Shown here one piece after another: positions 50,031-59,146 of a stretch of DNA of 64,000 bases. Position 1 is the first letter of the stretch. Each line of letters opens with the position of its first letter. The position numbers were made by a program, and so were the translations under genes. This DNA comes from Haloferax litoreum (GTDB lineage Archaea > Halobacteriota > Halobacteria > Halobacteriales > Haloferacaceae): positions 1,116,001-1,180,000 of the forward strand of contig NZ_WKJO01000001.1 of assembly GCF_009674605.1 (NCBI RefSeq), in the 5' to 3' direction. Below the pieces are notes generated by a model. The model made no database searches, was not told where the DNA came from, and saw only the letters and a program-made list of their open reading frames with translations.

Positions 50031-50720
50031 ATGCCTGACGACGAGACGTCCGCTGGCTACGAAGTCGAACTCGGCTTCCCCCTCGGTGATTCGTACTTGG
50101 GAACCGCGCTCGAAGACTCTGACCTCGAAATCACGTGTGTCCCGAGCGTTCCCGTCTCCGGTGACCCGGTTCCCTACTTCACCGTCTCTGGAACGGACGC
50201 CGACACCTTCGAAGACATCTTAGAGGCACACCCCAACGTCGAGTACTTCGAACTCGTCACCAGCAGGCCAGAACGGCGATTGTACCGCTGCCAGTGGCGA
50301 CTGAAAGACCGTGGTCTCATCTCGACAATTCAGATGCACAACGGTATCGTTCGACGGATAGTCGGGACGAAAGATGGGTGGACTCTTTCGGTCTTCTTTC
50401 CGACCAACGACCACGCCGCACAGTTCCACAGTGCCTGCCTCGACCGGCGTCTCGAAATCGACGTCCGTCGCGTCGAACCCGCCAGTGTGGACGAGCGTCA
50501 CCCCGCCACTTCCGACCTTTCGGAGAAACAACTGACGGCACTCGAACTCGCGTTCTCACAAGGGTACTTCGAGACGCCAAAAGAAGCCTCTCTCGGCGAC
50601 ATCGCCGACGACATCGGCATCTCTGAACAGGCGCTCTCCCAGCGAATCCGTCGGGCACTCAATCGCCTCGTCGCGTCGTCGATGGACGACACAGACCGCG
50701 AGTACTCACACGAAAAATAG
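50031..50720 (+). CDS. HTH-10 (Bat-type) transcriptional regulator
   Basis: This is a 229-residue regulator. The C-terminal 55 residues (LSEKQLTALELAFSQGYFETPKEASLGDIADDIGISEQALSQRIRRALNRLV) form the HTH-10 domain. The N-terminal half (VELGFPLGDSYLGTALEDSDLEITCVPSVPVSGDPVPYFTVSG) is the conserved sensor half found in many small Bat-like proteins. ATG 50031 begins it cleanly. It has a long upstream region of 219 bases with AT-rich promoter elements. Its targets are unknown. The next gene is convergent after 233 bases in which I see nothing further. Confidence 0.85.
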   Translation: MPDDETSAGYEVELGFPLGDSYLGTALEDSDLEITCVPSVPVSGDPVPYFTVSGTDADTFEDILEAHPNVEYFELVTSRPERRLYRCQWRLKDRGLISTIQMHNGIVRRIVGTKDGWTLSVFFPTNDHAAQFHSACLDRRLEIDVRRVEPASVDERHPATSDLSEKQLTALELAFSQGYFETPKEASLGDIADDIGISEQALSQRIRRALNRLVASSMDDTDREYSHEK

Positions 50721-50953
50721 GTTCACTCGCTACCGTGGCGCTCGGAAGCAGTGAACTACGTGGGGGATGTCAGTACGCCACTGTGATGGTGCCTCTGACA
50801 GCATCACGTTCTCTCATTGGTCGAATATACGTTCCTCTTGTTCAGACAAGCCATTTTTCACGAGAGATGCGACGCCCATCGTTCTTCGTCCCTCATCCCT
50901 CGTCCTTCATCACGACGACAGGCGACGAGTGGGTGGTCCGGGTGTGGCCGTGG

Positions 50954-52078
50954 TCACGCCTCGAAGTAGTCGAGATAGCTATCCACGAACGCGCGAACGT
51001 CTCCGTACGTCGGCGGGGTTCCGTTGCGGACGAAGTGGCCTGCGACGGCGTTTCCGACGACGAGTGCGTCCGCCCGCCCGAGGCCGAGGACGTGTCCGAG
51101 TGCGAGACCGGCGTTGAAGTGGTCGCCGGAACTCGTCGTGAGAACGGGGTCGTCCGTCTTCGGGACGCCGACGCTGACGATACCGTCGCCGTCAACGAGG
51201 TGTGCGGCGTCGATTCCGTGGCCCACGAACCGTGTGACTCCGAGGTGGTCGAACGCGGCGCGCGATTCGTTCTCGAAGTCACTCTCGTCGGCATCGCCGA
51301 GTTGTGCGAGATAGCGTGTCTCGTACCGGTTCGCAGAGACAACCACGTCCACCACGTCGTCTAGTGCGGACACTTGCGACACCCCTTCGGCGACGACGTC
51401 GGGTTCGCGCTTCCGAAGGTCACCGGGGTCTAACAAGAGCGTCTCCGGTGGGTTCGAGAGCGTCGGCCAGAGGTCTTCGCGAATGCCGCGTGCAACGTCG
51501 GGGAGTTCGGGCATCTCCGACCAGTACCCCATGCCGAGCAGTTCGGCCCCGTCGACGAGTTCGGCGAGGCGGTCCAGTCCGACGCGAGCGTCGATGTCCG
51601 CCCAGTCGAGCGTCATCAGTGCGCCAATCTCCGTGAGCATCAGTTTTCCGTCGCCGAACTCGACGGCGTCGGTGTACCCCGGTGCCCCGAGCGTTTCGAG
51701 CGGGTAGTCGCCGAACTCCTCGGCGAACGGTTCTTCTGGCGGGTCACCGAGGCACCCGACGATTGCTGGGTCGAACCCCATCTCGCCGAAGGCCCGCGCG
51801 AGGTGACTCACGTGACCACCCGTCCGGACACCGTCTTGTATCCACTCGAAGGAGAGCGAACTCTCGGCTTCGACAGACGCGTTCACACGCTCGGAGAACG
51901 CCGCTAACGTCGGGACACGCTCGTACTCCTCGGCGGACTGTCGCTCGGAGACGAACTCTCGAACACGGTCGATGTAGCCGTCGAATCCGAAGACGACGCG
52001 CCCTCCATCGACCCTCTGTGGCAGGGTGGCGCGACAGGATTCGACCGCCTGTCTCGTCGCTTCGTCTGGTCGGTCCAT
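50954..52078 (-). CDS. PfkB-family carbohydrate kinase
   Basis: This is a 374-residue sugar kinase of the ribokinase/PfkB family. The glycine pair motif appears in GVRTGGHVSHLARAFGEMG near 85-103, and the catalytic base region is TTSSGDHFNAGLALGHVLG near 312-330, where GDHFNAG is the variant of the usual GAGD. The ATP-binding segments VDVVVSANRYETRYLAQ and RFVGHGIDAAHLVDG lie between. The substrate sugar is unknown. The middle domain is longer than in ribokinase. It lies convergent with the HTH-10 regulator and, after 60 bases, follows the histidine kinase on the same strand. Confidence 0.82.
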   Translation of the reverse strand: MDRPDEATRQAVESCRATLPQRVDGGRVVFGFDGYIDRVREFVSERQSAEEYERVPTLAAFSERVNASVEAESSLSFEWIQDGVRTGGHVSHLARAFGEMGFDPAIVGCLGDPPEEPFAEEFGDYPLETLGAPGYTDAVEFGDGKLMLTEIGALMTLDWADIDARVGLDRLAELVDGAELLGMGYWSEMPELPDVARGIREDLWPTLSNPPETLLLDPGDLRKREPDVVAEGVSQVSALDDVVDVVVSANRYETRYLAQLGDADESDFENESRAAFDHLGVTRFVGHGIDAAHLVDGDGIVSVGVPKTDDPVLTTSSGDHFNAGLALGHVLGLGRADALVVGNAVAGHFVRNGTPPTYGDVRAFVDSYLDYFEA

Positions 52079-52138
52079 GCCTCGGACTTCGAAAGGCCCC
52101 GAATTAGGTGTTTACGCTGACGGCGACGTTCGCAGGGG

Positions 52139-54784
52139 TTACGACTCGTCTTCGGTCGTGATTTCGAACCGCGCGCCACCGTCGCGACTCTCGTCGAACC
52201 AGATGCTCCACCCGTGGGCGTTGATGACGCTCTGGACGACGCTGAGGCCGATGCCAGTCCCGTCTGTGCTCGTCGTGAACCCCGCTTCGAAGATTCGCGG
52301 GCGTGCCGACGCCGGAATCCCCGGCCCGTCGTCTGCGACGTAGAATCCAGACCGGTCGTCCAGGGGGCCAATTCGGACGGTCACGTCGTCGCCACCGTGC
52401 CGAATCGCGTTCGAGACGAGGTTTTCGAGGAGTTGCCGTAGGCGGCCTCGATGCGCGCGTACGTCTTTGTCCCCCTCGATATCGAGCGTCGCATCCGGTG
52501 TGTTGGACGCGGCGATGTCCCACGCCTCTGTCGCGACCGCTTCGAGCGACAGCAGTTCGACTTCGTCGATGGTCTGCCCGTTTCGAGCGAGCGTCAACAC
52601 GTCCTGAATGATCGACTCTATCCGGTCGTGCGCGTCGGCGACCCGTTGCAGTTCGTCGGAATCGTGTTCTTCCCGAGCGAGTTCGAGGTACCCTTCTGCG
52701 ACGTTGAGCGGATTCTGTAAGTCGTGTGAGACGACCGACGCGAACGACTCCAGTTGCTCGTTCTGCCGGGCGAGTTCCTGTTCGCGTCGACGGAGGAGTT
52801 GCTCGCGTTCGACCCTGTCGAGTGCTGCGCGTGTGTTCGACGCCAGCACTCTCGCCAGCGTGACGCGCTGGTCTGCGAGTTCGCCCGGTTCGAGCGACCC
52901 GACGAAGAACACCCCGTAGTCGGGGATGGGGACAATCAACTCCTCTGCGATGTCGGTGTCCGGGTTGTAACGCTGTGGGTTCGACTCGACGTCGTCGTAG
53001 AGACGGTGTTCTTGGGATTCGAACACCTCCCACGAGAGACCCGTCCCTCGCGGAAGCGTCGGTATCTCTCCGAACTCTTGCATCGCTCGTTCGGTGAACG
53101 TCGTCGGAACGAGTGCGTCGAGCGAGTCGTCGTACAGGAGGACGCCGCTGAGTTCGTAGTCGAGTACCTCGACGGCGGCATTACAGACTTCCTCGGCGAC
53201 GGCCTCTTTGCTCGTCGCCGCGCTCAACCGCCGTGTCGACACGTGGAGCGCGTTGAGTCGCTCTTCGTATCGTTTGCGTTCGGTGATATCGGACGAGAGG
53301 CCGACAGCACCCGTGACCGTCCCTGCGTCGTCGGTGATTGGCGTGATGGTGAACTCGATGACGCGTTCGCTGGTGGGTGACGAGAGCGACAGTTCGAGGC
53401 GCTCACCGGTACTCTCGCCAGTGAGGATGTCGTCGAGCGCGGCATCTATCTGCGCGTACTGGTCGTCGTCGAGCAGGCCGTAGTCCTTCGTGACCGAGAT
53501 GTGCTCGCCGACGAGCGTCTCGGGAGACACGCCGACCCGTTCTGCTGCGGCCTCGTTGATGTACCGAATCGTCCGGTCTGCGTCAGCGACGTAGGCCCCC
53601 TGGTGGATGCTCTCGACGATTGTCTCGTAGCGCTGCAGGCGACGTTCGTAGGTTCGCTGTTGGGTCACGTCGCGTGACGTGACGACGAACCCGCCGACGA
53701 CCGTATCTGCTTGGTTCGCGGCTACCGACTCGAGCCATCGCCACGACCCGTCTGCGTCACGGTGTCGGTACCGAATCGGCTCTCTGGTACCCGTCCCGGA
53801 CTCTAGCGACTCGTCGAACGCTGTGGTGACTGCATCCCTGTCGTCCGGGTGGACCAGGTCCTCGATGTGCTTGCCGACTAGTTCGTCTTGGTCGAACCCG
53901 AGAGTTGTCTCGATGGACGGACTCTGGTACTTGACCCGCCCGTCGGTTCCGACGAGCGTCACGACGTCCTGGGCCAGTTCGATGAGACTCTGGAATCTGG
54001 CCTCAGTCGCCCGTTGCTCTGTCACGTCTCGCATCGTGACGACGACACCGTAGTCTCCGTGATATCGGATATCTTGGACGGTCACCGAACACTCGTGAAC
54101 GTCGCCGTCGGTGTCGACCACGCGGACGTCGTAGTTCGTCGGAACGTCCTCTCCGCGGCGGCGACGCTCCGAGATGTCTGCGACCTTCTGCCGGTCGTCG
54201 GGGTGGATGATGTCCAAGACGGCGTTCTCTGCGAGTTCGTCGTCGTTCAGCCCGGTCAGTTCGGTGAGTCGACGGTTCCAAAACTGGAAGTCGCTGTCCT
54301 GGCCGATGAAGATGGCGTCGTTGCTCTGTTCGACGATGAGTCGATACAGCGAGTCACCGTCCCGAGACGTGGTCGCCCACTGCGAGAATTCGATGGCGCG
54401 TTCGAGACGGGCGGCGAGTGCGCTGGTGTCGGTGGTTGCAGCAGCGCGCTCGATGCCGATTCCCCCGCCGCGGACGGCGGTCGCAGTGGCACGTTCGGAT
54501 TCGTCGACGAGGACGTAGACTGGAACCGGTCCCACGTGGTCGCGGACCTTCGAGATAAATTCGGCGTCGGAGTCAGCGTTGGCAACAGCGTCGGGTGTCT
54601 CGTCGCCCGCACGCTGGTCGGGGGGACAGACGCCATCGACGACGACACCGCCGACTGTCTCGTCGAGTACGTCGAAGACGGCGCTTCGCTCGCTCAGCGT
54701 CTCGGCGGATAGCCCGCGTCGTTCGATGCCGTCTCTGAGGAGAGCGGCATCCTCGCCAACGAGAAGGACGCGGGAATCGTTCAT
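52139..54784 (-). CDS. Multi-PAS sensor histidine kinase
   Basis: This is an 881-residue cytoplasmic sensor kinase from ATG 54784; no membrane segments are seen. Residues 1-130 (VLLVGEDAALLRDGIERRG) resemble a receiver-like domain without a clear phosphoryl-acceptor pattern. PAS domains follow: about 145-260 (EQSNDAIFIGQDSDFQFWNRR), 265-385 (ELAQDVVTLVGTDGRVKYQSP) and 392-510 (ESIHQGAYVADADRTIRYIN). A GAF-like segment (about 515-660) precedes the HisKA helix with the phospho-accepting His687 (VVSHDLQNPLNVAEG), then the HATPase with DDGPGIP and GTGIGLSVVQ. The signal is unknown. It has no response regulator next door. Confidence 0.9.
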   Translation of the reverse strand: MNDSRVLLVGEDAALLRDGIERRGLSAETLSERSAVFDVLDETVGGVVVDGVCPPDQRAGDETPDAVANADSDAEFISKVRDHVGPVPVYVLVDESERATATAVRGGGIGIERAAATTDTSALAARLERAIEFSQWATTSRDGDSLYRLIVEQSNDAIFIGQDSDFQFWNRRLTELTGLNDDELAENAVLDIIHPDDRQKVADISERRRRGEDVPTNYDVRVVDTDGDVHECSVTVQDIRYHGDYGVVVTMRDVTEQRATEARFQSLIELAQDVVTLVGTDGRVKYQSPSIETTLGFDQDELVGKHIEDLVHPDDRDAVTTAFDESLESGTGTREPIRYRHRDADGSWRWLESVAANQADTVVGGFVVTSRDVTQQRTYERRLQRYETIVESIHQGAYVADADRTIRYINEAAAERVGVSPETLVGEHISVTKDYGLLDDDQYAQIDAALDDILTGESTGERLELSLSSPTSERVIEFTITPITDDAGTVTGAVGLSSDITERKRYEERLNALHVSTRRLSAATSKEAVAEEVCNAAVEVLDYELSGVLLYDDSLDALVPTTFTERAMQEFGEIPTLPRGTGLSWEVFESQEHRLYDDVESNPQRYNPDTDIAEELIVPIPDYGVFFVGSLEPGELADQRVTLARVLASNTRAALDRVEREQLLRRREQELARQNEQLESFASVVSHDLQNPLNVAEGYLELAREEHDSDELQRVADAHDRIESIIQDVLTLARNGQTIDEVELLSLEAVATEAWDIAASNTPDATLDIEGDKDVRAHRGRLRQLLENLVSNAIRHGGDDVTVRIGPLDDRSGFYVADDGPGIPASARPRIFEAGFTTSTDGTGIGLSVVQSVINAHGWSIWFDESRDGGARFEITTEDES

Positions 54785-54899
54785 ACAGGTACGATTTTCG
54801 GGGCCGATAAATATCTCACGCCCTCGATTGTCGGCGACGTCCCAGTCCACCGAGACGCGGACCGTCGGTTACATGCGTTCTCGAATAATCGTTCGTGAT

Positions 54900-55385
54900 A
54901 TGACCGACGAGTTCCCTGCCGACGCCGCGGCTATCGTCCAGCGGCACATCGAGGACGAACACGGCTATCTCTCGTGGCTCAATACGCGGGTCGATGCCAT
55001 CGAGCGTGGCCGTATCGTGATGACCATCCCGTACGACGAGAAACTCACGAACACTGTCTCACCGCCGACCATCCACGGCGGTATCGCGGCGACGCTCATC
55101 GACACGGCAGGCGGCATCGCACTCCGAACCATGCTCGACAACCCACTCTCGGGAGGCGTCGCCACTATCAACCTCAACGTGAACTACCTCCGTCGCGCGT
55201 CGGGTGACCTCACCGCCGTCGCAGAGGTGGTTCGCGCGGGTGGGAGCGTCGGCGTCAGCACCATCACCGTCGTCAGTACCGACCCGAAGGACGACGCGGA
55301 AGTGGCGAGACGACAGTCGCCGTCGACCGACTGGGACGACGCCGTGGCCACCGGGCAGGGCGCGTATCGACTCTTCCGCGACTGA
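54900..55385 (+). CDS. PaaI-family hotdog thioesterase
   Basis: This is a 161-residue hotdog-fold protein. The signature PPTIHGGIAATLIDTAGGIALRTML near 57-81 contains the conserved HGG and the following helix with Asp, and GVATINLNVNYLRRASGDLTAVAEVVRAGGSVGVSTITV completes the fold. Such enzymes hydrolyse acyl-CoA thioesters, often of aromatic acids. ATG 54900 is chosen; an upstream ATG at 54873 would add nine residues. It is adjacent to a histidine kinase and a hydrolase gene with no clear functional link. Confidence 0.87.
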   Translation: MTDEFPADAAAIVQRHIEDEHGYLSWLNTRVDAIERGRIVMTIPYDEKLTNTVSPPTIHGGIAATLIDTAGGIALRTMLDNPLSGGVATINLNVNYLRRASGDLTAVAEVVRAGGSVGVSTITVVSTDPKDDAEVARRQSPSTDWDDAVATGQGAYRLFRD

Positions 55386-55403
55386 ACTGTTCTCCCTCTC
55401 GCC

Positions 55404-55976
55404 TCACTCGAATTCGATTTCTCCGAGCGTCGTCGTCTCGCCGAACAACCAGTCTGCGTGGTCGACGGCGTACTCCTTGTGCGACTGTTCGATGTAACCG
55501 AGGGCGTCCGTGACGAGAATCGGTCGATAGTCGCGGAGCCCGGCGCTTCCGGCAGTGTGGAGGACACAGACGTTTGCGAGCGTGCCGCAGATGAGCAGGT
55601 CGTCGACGCCGTGGGAGTCGAGCCACCCCTCCAGTTGCGTCTGGTAGAACGCGTCGTAGGTGTGTTTCTCGACGACCAGGTCGCCGTCTCGCACGTCGAG
55701 CGCGTCGAGCAACTCGGCGTCCCACGTGCCCTCGACGACGTGTTCGCCCCAGCGGTCGAACTCGTCGTAGTAGTGAGCGTCGTCGAACTGCTCCGGTGGG
55801 TGCACGTCTCGCGTGTAGACGATGCGTGCGCCCGCTTCGCGGGCCGTCGAAACGAGGTCGGTGACGGCCTCGACGGCCGCGTCGCTCGCGGGCGAAAAGA
55901 GGCACCCGTCCGGGTGACAGAAGCCGTTTTGCATGTCGACGACGACGACTGCAGTCCGTGTCGGGTCGAGTGCCAT
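55404..55976 (-). CDS. Isochorismatase-superfamily hydrolase, probable nicotinamidase
   Basis: This is a 190-residue cysteine hydrolase. The catalytic triad is Asp14 (AVVVVDMQNGFC), Lys104 (VEKHTYDAFYQT) and Cys137 (GTLANVCVLHTA). The zinc-ligand pattern of nicotinamidase is RDVHPPEQF (Asp57, His59) with a further His near 79 in WGEHVVEGTWDAEL, which corresponds to WPxHCxxGTxGA in PncA. It probably turns nicotinamide into nicotinate. This fits the nicotinate phosphoribosyltransferase gene 3 kb away, the next step of NAD salvage. Isochorismatase activity cannot be excluded. Confidence 0.82.
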   Translation of the reverse strand: MALDPTRTAVVVVDMQNGFCHPDGCLFSPASDAAVEAVTDLVSTAREAGARIVYTRDVHPPEQFDDAHYYDEFDRWGEHVVEGTWDAELLDALDVRDGDLVVEKHTYDAFYQTQLEGWLDSHGVDDLLICGTLANVCVLHTAGSAGLRDYRPILVTDALGYIEQSHKEYAVDHADWLFGETTTLGEIEFE

Positions 55977-56126
55977 ACGTGGCCGTTGTGCCGGGACGAC
56001 CAAAACAGTACGCGCGGTGTTCGGTCGTCTTCTGTCACCTCGGCCTCGCCACCGACCCGACGTAATCCGTCGGTTTCGCCGAACGTATCAGACAAGGTAC
56101 TTCCCTCAGGAGGCTAAGAGTATGGT

Positions 56127-57587
56127 ATGCGAACGACTGGCTACCGTGCCATCTTCGTCGCTGCTCTCTTGGTCCTCGCTGGGTGTGCTGCCCCCTCCGC
56201 GGCACCCGGTGCAACGAGTGGCGACACGTCTCCACCCGTGACGCCGGACCCCGACAGAGAAGGCTTCTCCGACCCCGACCGGGACGTCCTCGGGTGGGAG
56301 AACGGGTACTGGTACGACGAACCGATTGCAGTCGACCAGTCTGACGGCCTCAACGACTCCGAACTCGAAGCGTACGTGGCCCGTGGGATGGCGCGCGTCG
56401 AACACATCCGGGAACTCGAATTCCAAGAGTCGGTCCCCGTGAACGTCATCTCTCGTGACGACTACCGCGCCGACAACGCCAACCGCTCTGGGTCGCCGGA
56501 CTCCGAGTTCAACCGCTGGAACGACCAGGTGTGGGAAGCGCTCTTCATCACCGGTGAGTCACAGGGCAGTGCAGACGCAATCTCGGAGACGACCGGAAGC
56601 GCCGTCCTCGGGTTCTACTCGCCGAGCGACGACGAAATCAAAATCGTCACCGACTCCACTGGCGCGCCGACCATCGACAACGCGACGCTGATTCACGAAC
56701 TCGTCCACGCACTCCAAGACCAGCACTTCGACCTGACCGACGAGCGCTACCGCGGACAGACCCAAGACGGTGACCTCGCCATCGACGGTGTCGTCGAAGG
56801 CGACGCGAAACTCGTCGAACTCATGTACACAGACGAGTGCGAGTCCGGTGCGTGGGACTGCGTGGCCACGCCCGCCGCGGGTGGGTCCGGCGGGTCTGGC
56901 GGAAGCGGTGGTGGGCCGAACCTCGGCATCCTCCTCACTATCTTCCAACCGTACTCCGACGGCCCGGTCTACATGAACAGTATCTATCAGGAGGGTGGCT
57001 GGGACGCCGTCAACGACAAACTTCGCAACCCGCCCGTGTCGTCCGAACAGACTATCCACGTCACAGACGAGACGCCGACCCCCATCACGTTCGACGACGA
57101 GGGCACGAACGGGTGGACGACGTTCCCCAATCAGGGCGTCGAGGGGTCCGACACCGTCGGTGAGGCGTCTATCTACGCCATGTTCTGGTATCAGGCGCGG
57201 ACGACCGGTGCCGAGACGGTGCGTCTCCAGACCATCGTCGAGACTGACCAGCAGTACGATACGTACAACTACGCCGCCGCGCCCTCTGACGGGTGGGGTA
57301 ACGACCGGGTGTTCCCGTACAAGAACGACGCAGGGTCCGAGACTGAGTACGGGTACGTCTGGGTGACCCAGTGGGACTCCGACGGTGACGCCCGCGAGTT
57401 CCACGACGCGTATCTGAACATCCTCGACGCGAACGGCGCGACACAGCAAGCAGACGGCGTCTACGTCGTCGAGGACGGAGAGTTCAACGACGCCTTCCGC
57501 GTCGTCCGAAGCGGTGACCGAGTCGTCGTCGTCAACGGCCCGACGCCCGCCGACGTGGACGAGATTCGGCCGAGTCTCGCGTCCTGA
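56127..57587 (+). CDS. Hvo_1808-type surface lipoprotein with HExxH motif (copy 1)
   Basis: This is a 486-residue surface protein. A signal with lipobox VLAGC at Cys20 is followed by a short acidic linker. The region VLGWENGYWYDEPIAVDQSDGLNDSELEAYVARGMARVE and then the zinc-binding LIHELVHALQDQHFDL (His190, Glu191, His194) match the haloarchaeal Hvo_1808 surface protein family, whose function is unproven. A Gly/Ser-rich loop (GGSGGSGGSGGGP) lies near residue 252-265. It has a GGAGG ribosome-binding sequence about 15 bases before ATG 56127 and is followed by a paralog after 59 bases. Confidence 0.85.
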   Translation: MRTTGYRAIFVAALLVLAGCAAPSAAPGATSGDTSPPVTPDPDREGFSDPDRDVLGWENGYWYDEPIAVDQSDGLNDSELEAYVARGMARVEHIRELEFQESVPVNVISRDDYRADNANRSGSPDSEFNRWNDQVWEALFITGESQGSADAISETTGSAVLGFYSPSDDEIKIVTDSTGAPTIDNATLIHELVHALQDQHFDLTDERYRGQTQDGDLAIDGVVEGDAKLVELMYTDECESGAWDCVATPAAGGSGGSGGSGGGPNLGILLTIFQPYSDGPVYMNSIYQEGGWDAVNDKLRNPPVSSEQTIHVTDETPTPITFDDEGTNGWTTFPNQGVEGSDTVGEASIYAMFWYQARTTGAETVRLQTIVETDQQYDTYNYAAAPSDGWGNDRVFPYKNDAGSETEYGYVWVTQWDSDGDAREFHDAYLNILDANGATQQADGVYVVEDGEFNDAFRVVRSGDRVVVVNGPTPADVDEIRPSLAS

Positions 57588-57646
57588 CGTTTCGACCAAA
57601 CGCGTCCCGCCGTGACGCTTTTTCCTTCCTCTGTCCTTCACTCTCT

Positions 57647-59071
57647 ATGAACCGGCCTCGCCTCGCCGCGCTCCTCTCGGCGCTTCTCCTCGTCGTCTCG
57701 GGGTGCGCCGCGCCCGTGATGAACCCCACAGCGACACCAGACGACGGTGCCGCGAGTGAGTGGACGTGGCCCGACGACCCGCCAACAGACCGACTCGGGT
57801 GGGAGAACGGGTACTGGTACAACGAGTCCATCGACGTGGACCAGTCTGACGGTCTGAACGCGACCGAACGCGAGGCGTTCGTCTCGCGAACGATGGCCCG
57901 CGTCGAAGTCATCCGCGAACTGGAGTTCACCGACCCCGTCCCCGTGGATGTCATCTCGCGCGCCGAGTACCGAAACGAGTCCGACATCGGCGACCCCCCC
58001 GAAAACGAGTCTGAGGCCCTTCACGCTGACTGGAACGACCAGGTCTGGGAGTCGCTCTTGTTGGTCGGCGAGGACCGGACTATCACCGAGGTGTTCGGTG
58101 ACCTCTACGGCGGCGCAGTCCTCGGCTACTACTCTCCCTCGAAGGACCACATCGTTCTCATCAGTACCGACGGCGACCCGGTCATCGACCGGCGAACGCT
58201 CGCGCACGAACTCCACCACGCCTTGCAGGACCAGCACTTCGGCCTCGACGAGTCGCCGCCGACGCAGGACGAGCAACTCGCCGAGAACGGTCTGGTCGAA
58301 GGCGACGCGCGATACGTGGACCGACTGTACGAGGAGCGCTGTGCGGCGGAGTGGGAGTGCGTGGCCCGCCCGCCCGGTGCCGGGGCGTCCAGTGGGTCGT
58401 TCGACTACCCGGTCTTCTTGACTATCTACGCGCCGTACAGCGAGGGTCCAGAGTTCGTCACCGACCTGCGCGAACGCGGCGGATGGGAGGCAGTCGACGA
58501 CGCCTACGCGAACCGGCCAGTCTCGACGGAACACATCTTCCACCCCGAGACGTACCCCGACGAACGACCAGTCGAGGTGACCATCGAAGACCGCTCGTCG
58601 GCCGAGTGGGCCAGATACGACCACGACCCGGTGGGCGACACCGTCGGCGAGGCGTCCATCTTCGCCATGTTCTGGAAACACGGTGCCATCGACAAGCAGA
58701 ACCTTCAGCGTAACACGGGCAACTACTCGGCGTACAACTACTCTTCGGGCCCATCCGCCGGGTGGGCCGGTGACCTCGTCGTTCCGTACCGACCCGCCTC
58801 CGACGCCGACGCGACGGCGGACCCAGACCGCCGCGCCTACGTCTGGAAGACGGTCTGGGACACCGAAGAAGACGCACGGCAGTTCCAGACGGCGTACCTG
58901 ACGTACACGCTCAAACTCCGCCTCGGGGCGACGTACGCCGCCGAAAACACCTACGTCGTCGAAGACGGTCCGTTCGCCGACGCGTATCGCGTGACGCGAG
59001 ACGGCGACACGGTCACTATCGTGAACGCGCCGACTGTCGAGGAGTTGGACGCGGTCCACAGACGAGCATAG
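57647..59071 (+). CDS. Hvo_1808-type surface lipoprotein with HExxH motif (copy 2)
   Basis: This is a 474-residue paralog of the preceding gene. It has lipobox VVSGC at Cys20, the shared RLGWENGYWYNESIDVDQSDGL opening, and the zinc motif LAHELHHALQDQHFGL (His187, Glu188, His191). The central Gly/Ser loop of copy 1 is shorter here (PPGAGASSGS). The C-terminal YVVEDGPFADAYRVTRDGDTVTIVNAPTVEELD also matches copy 1. They are probably a tandem duplication that has since diverged, sharing perhaps half of their residues. Metallopeptidase activity is inferred only from HExxH. Confidence 0.85.
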   Translation: MNRPRLAALLSALLLVVSGCAAPVMNPTATPDDGAASEWTWPDDPPTDRLGWENGYWYNESIDVDQSDGLNATEREAFVSRTMARVEVIRELEFTDPVPVDVISRAEYRNESDIGDPPENESEALHADWNDQVWESLLLVGEDRTITEVFGDLYGGAVLGYYSPSKDHIVLISTDGDPVIDRRTLAHELHHALQDQHFGLDESPPTQDEQLAENGLVEGDARYVDRLYEERCAAEWECVARPPGAGASSGSFDYPVFLTIYAPYSEGPEFVTDLRERGGWEAVDDAYANRPVSTEHIFHPETYPDERPVEVTIEDRSSAEWARYDHDPVGDTVGEASIFAMFWKHGAIDKQNLQRNTGNYSAYNYSSGPSAGWAGDLVVPYRPASDADATADPDRRAYVWKTVWDTEEDARQFQTAYLTYTLKLRLGATYAAENTYVVEDGPFADAYRVTRDGDTVTIVNAPTVEELDAVHRRA

Positions 59072-59146
59072 ATTGAAGAAAAATCCTCTTCGACTGCTCG
59101 CTCCGATTATGCACCTTTTTCATCGGGCGCGCGGAATCGACGACCA

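Noticed and set aside
54785-54899. A longer start for the thioesterase at 54579 or 54873
   Set aside because: The 54579 frame runs through the histidine kinase N-terminus on the other strand; ATG 54900 directly starts the conserved acidic leader MTDEFPADA.
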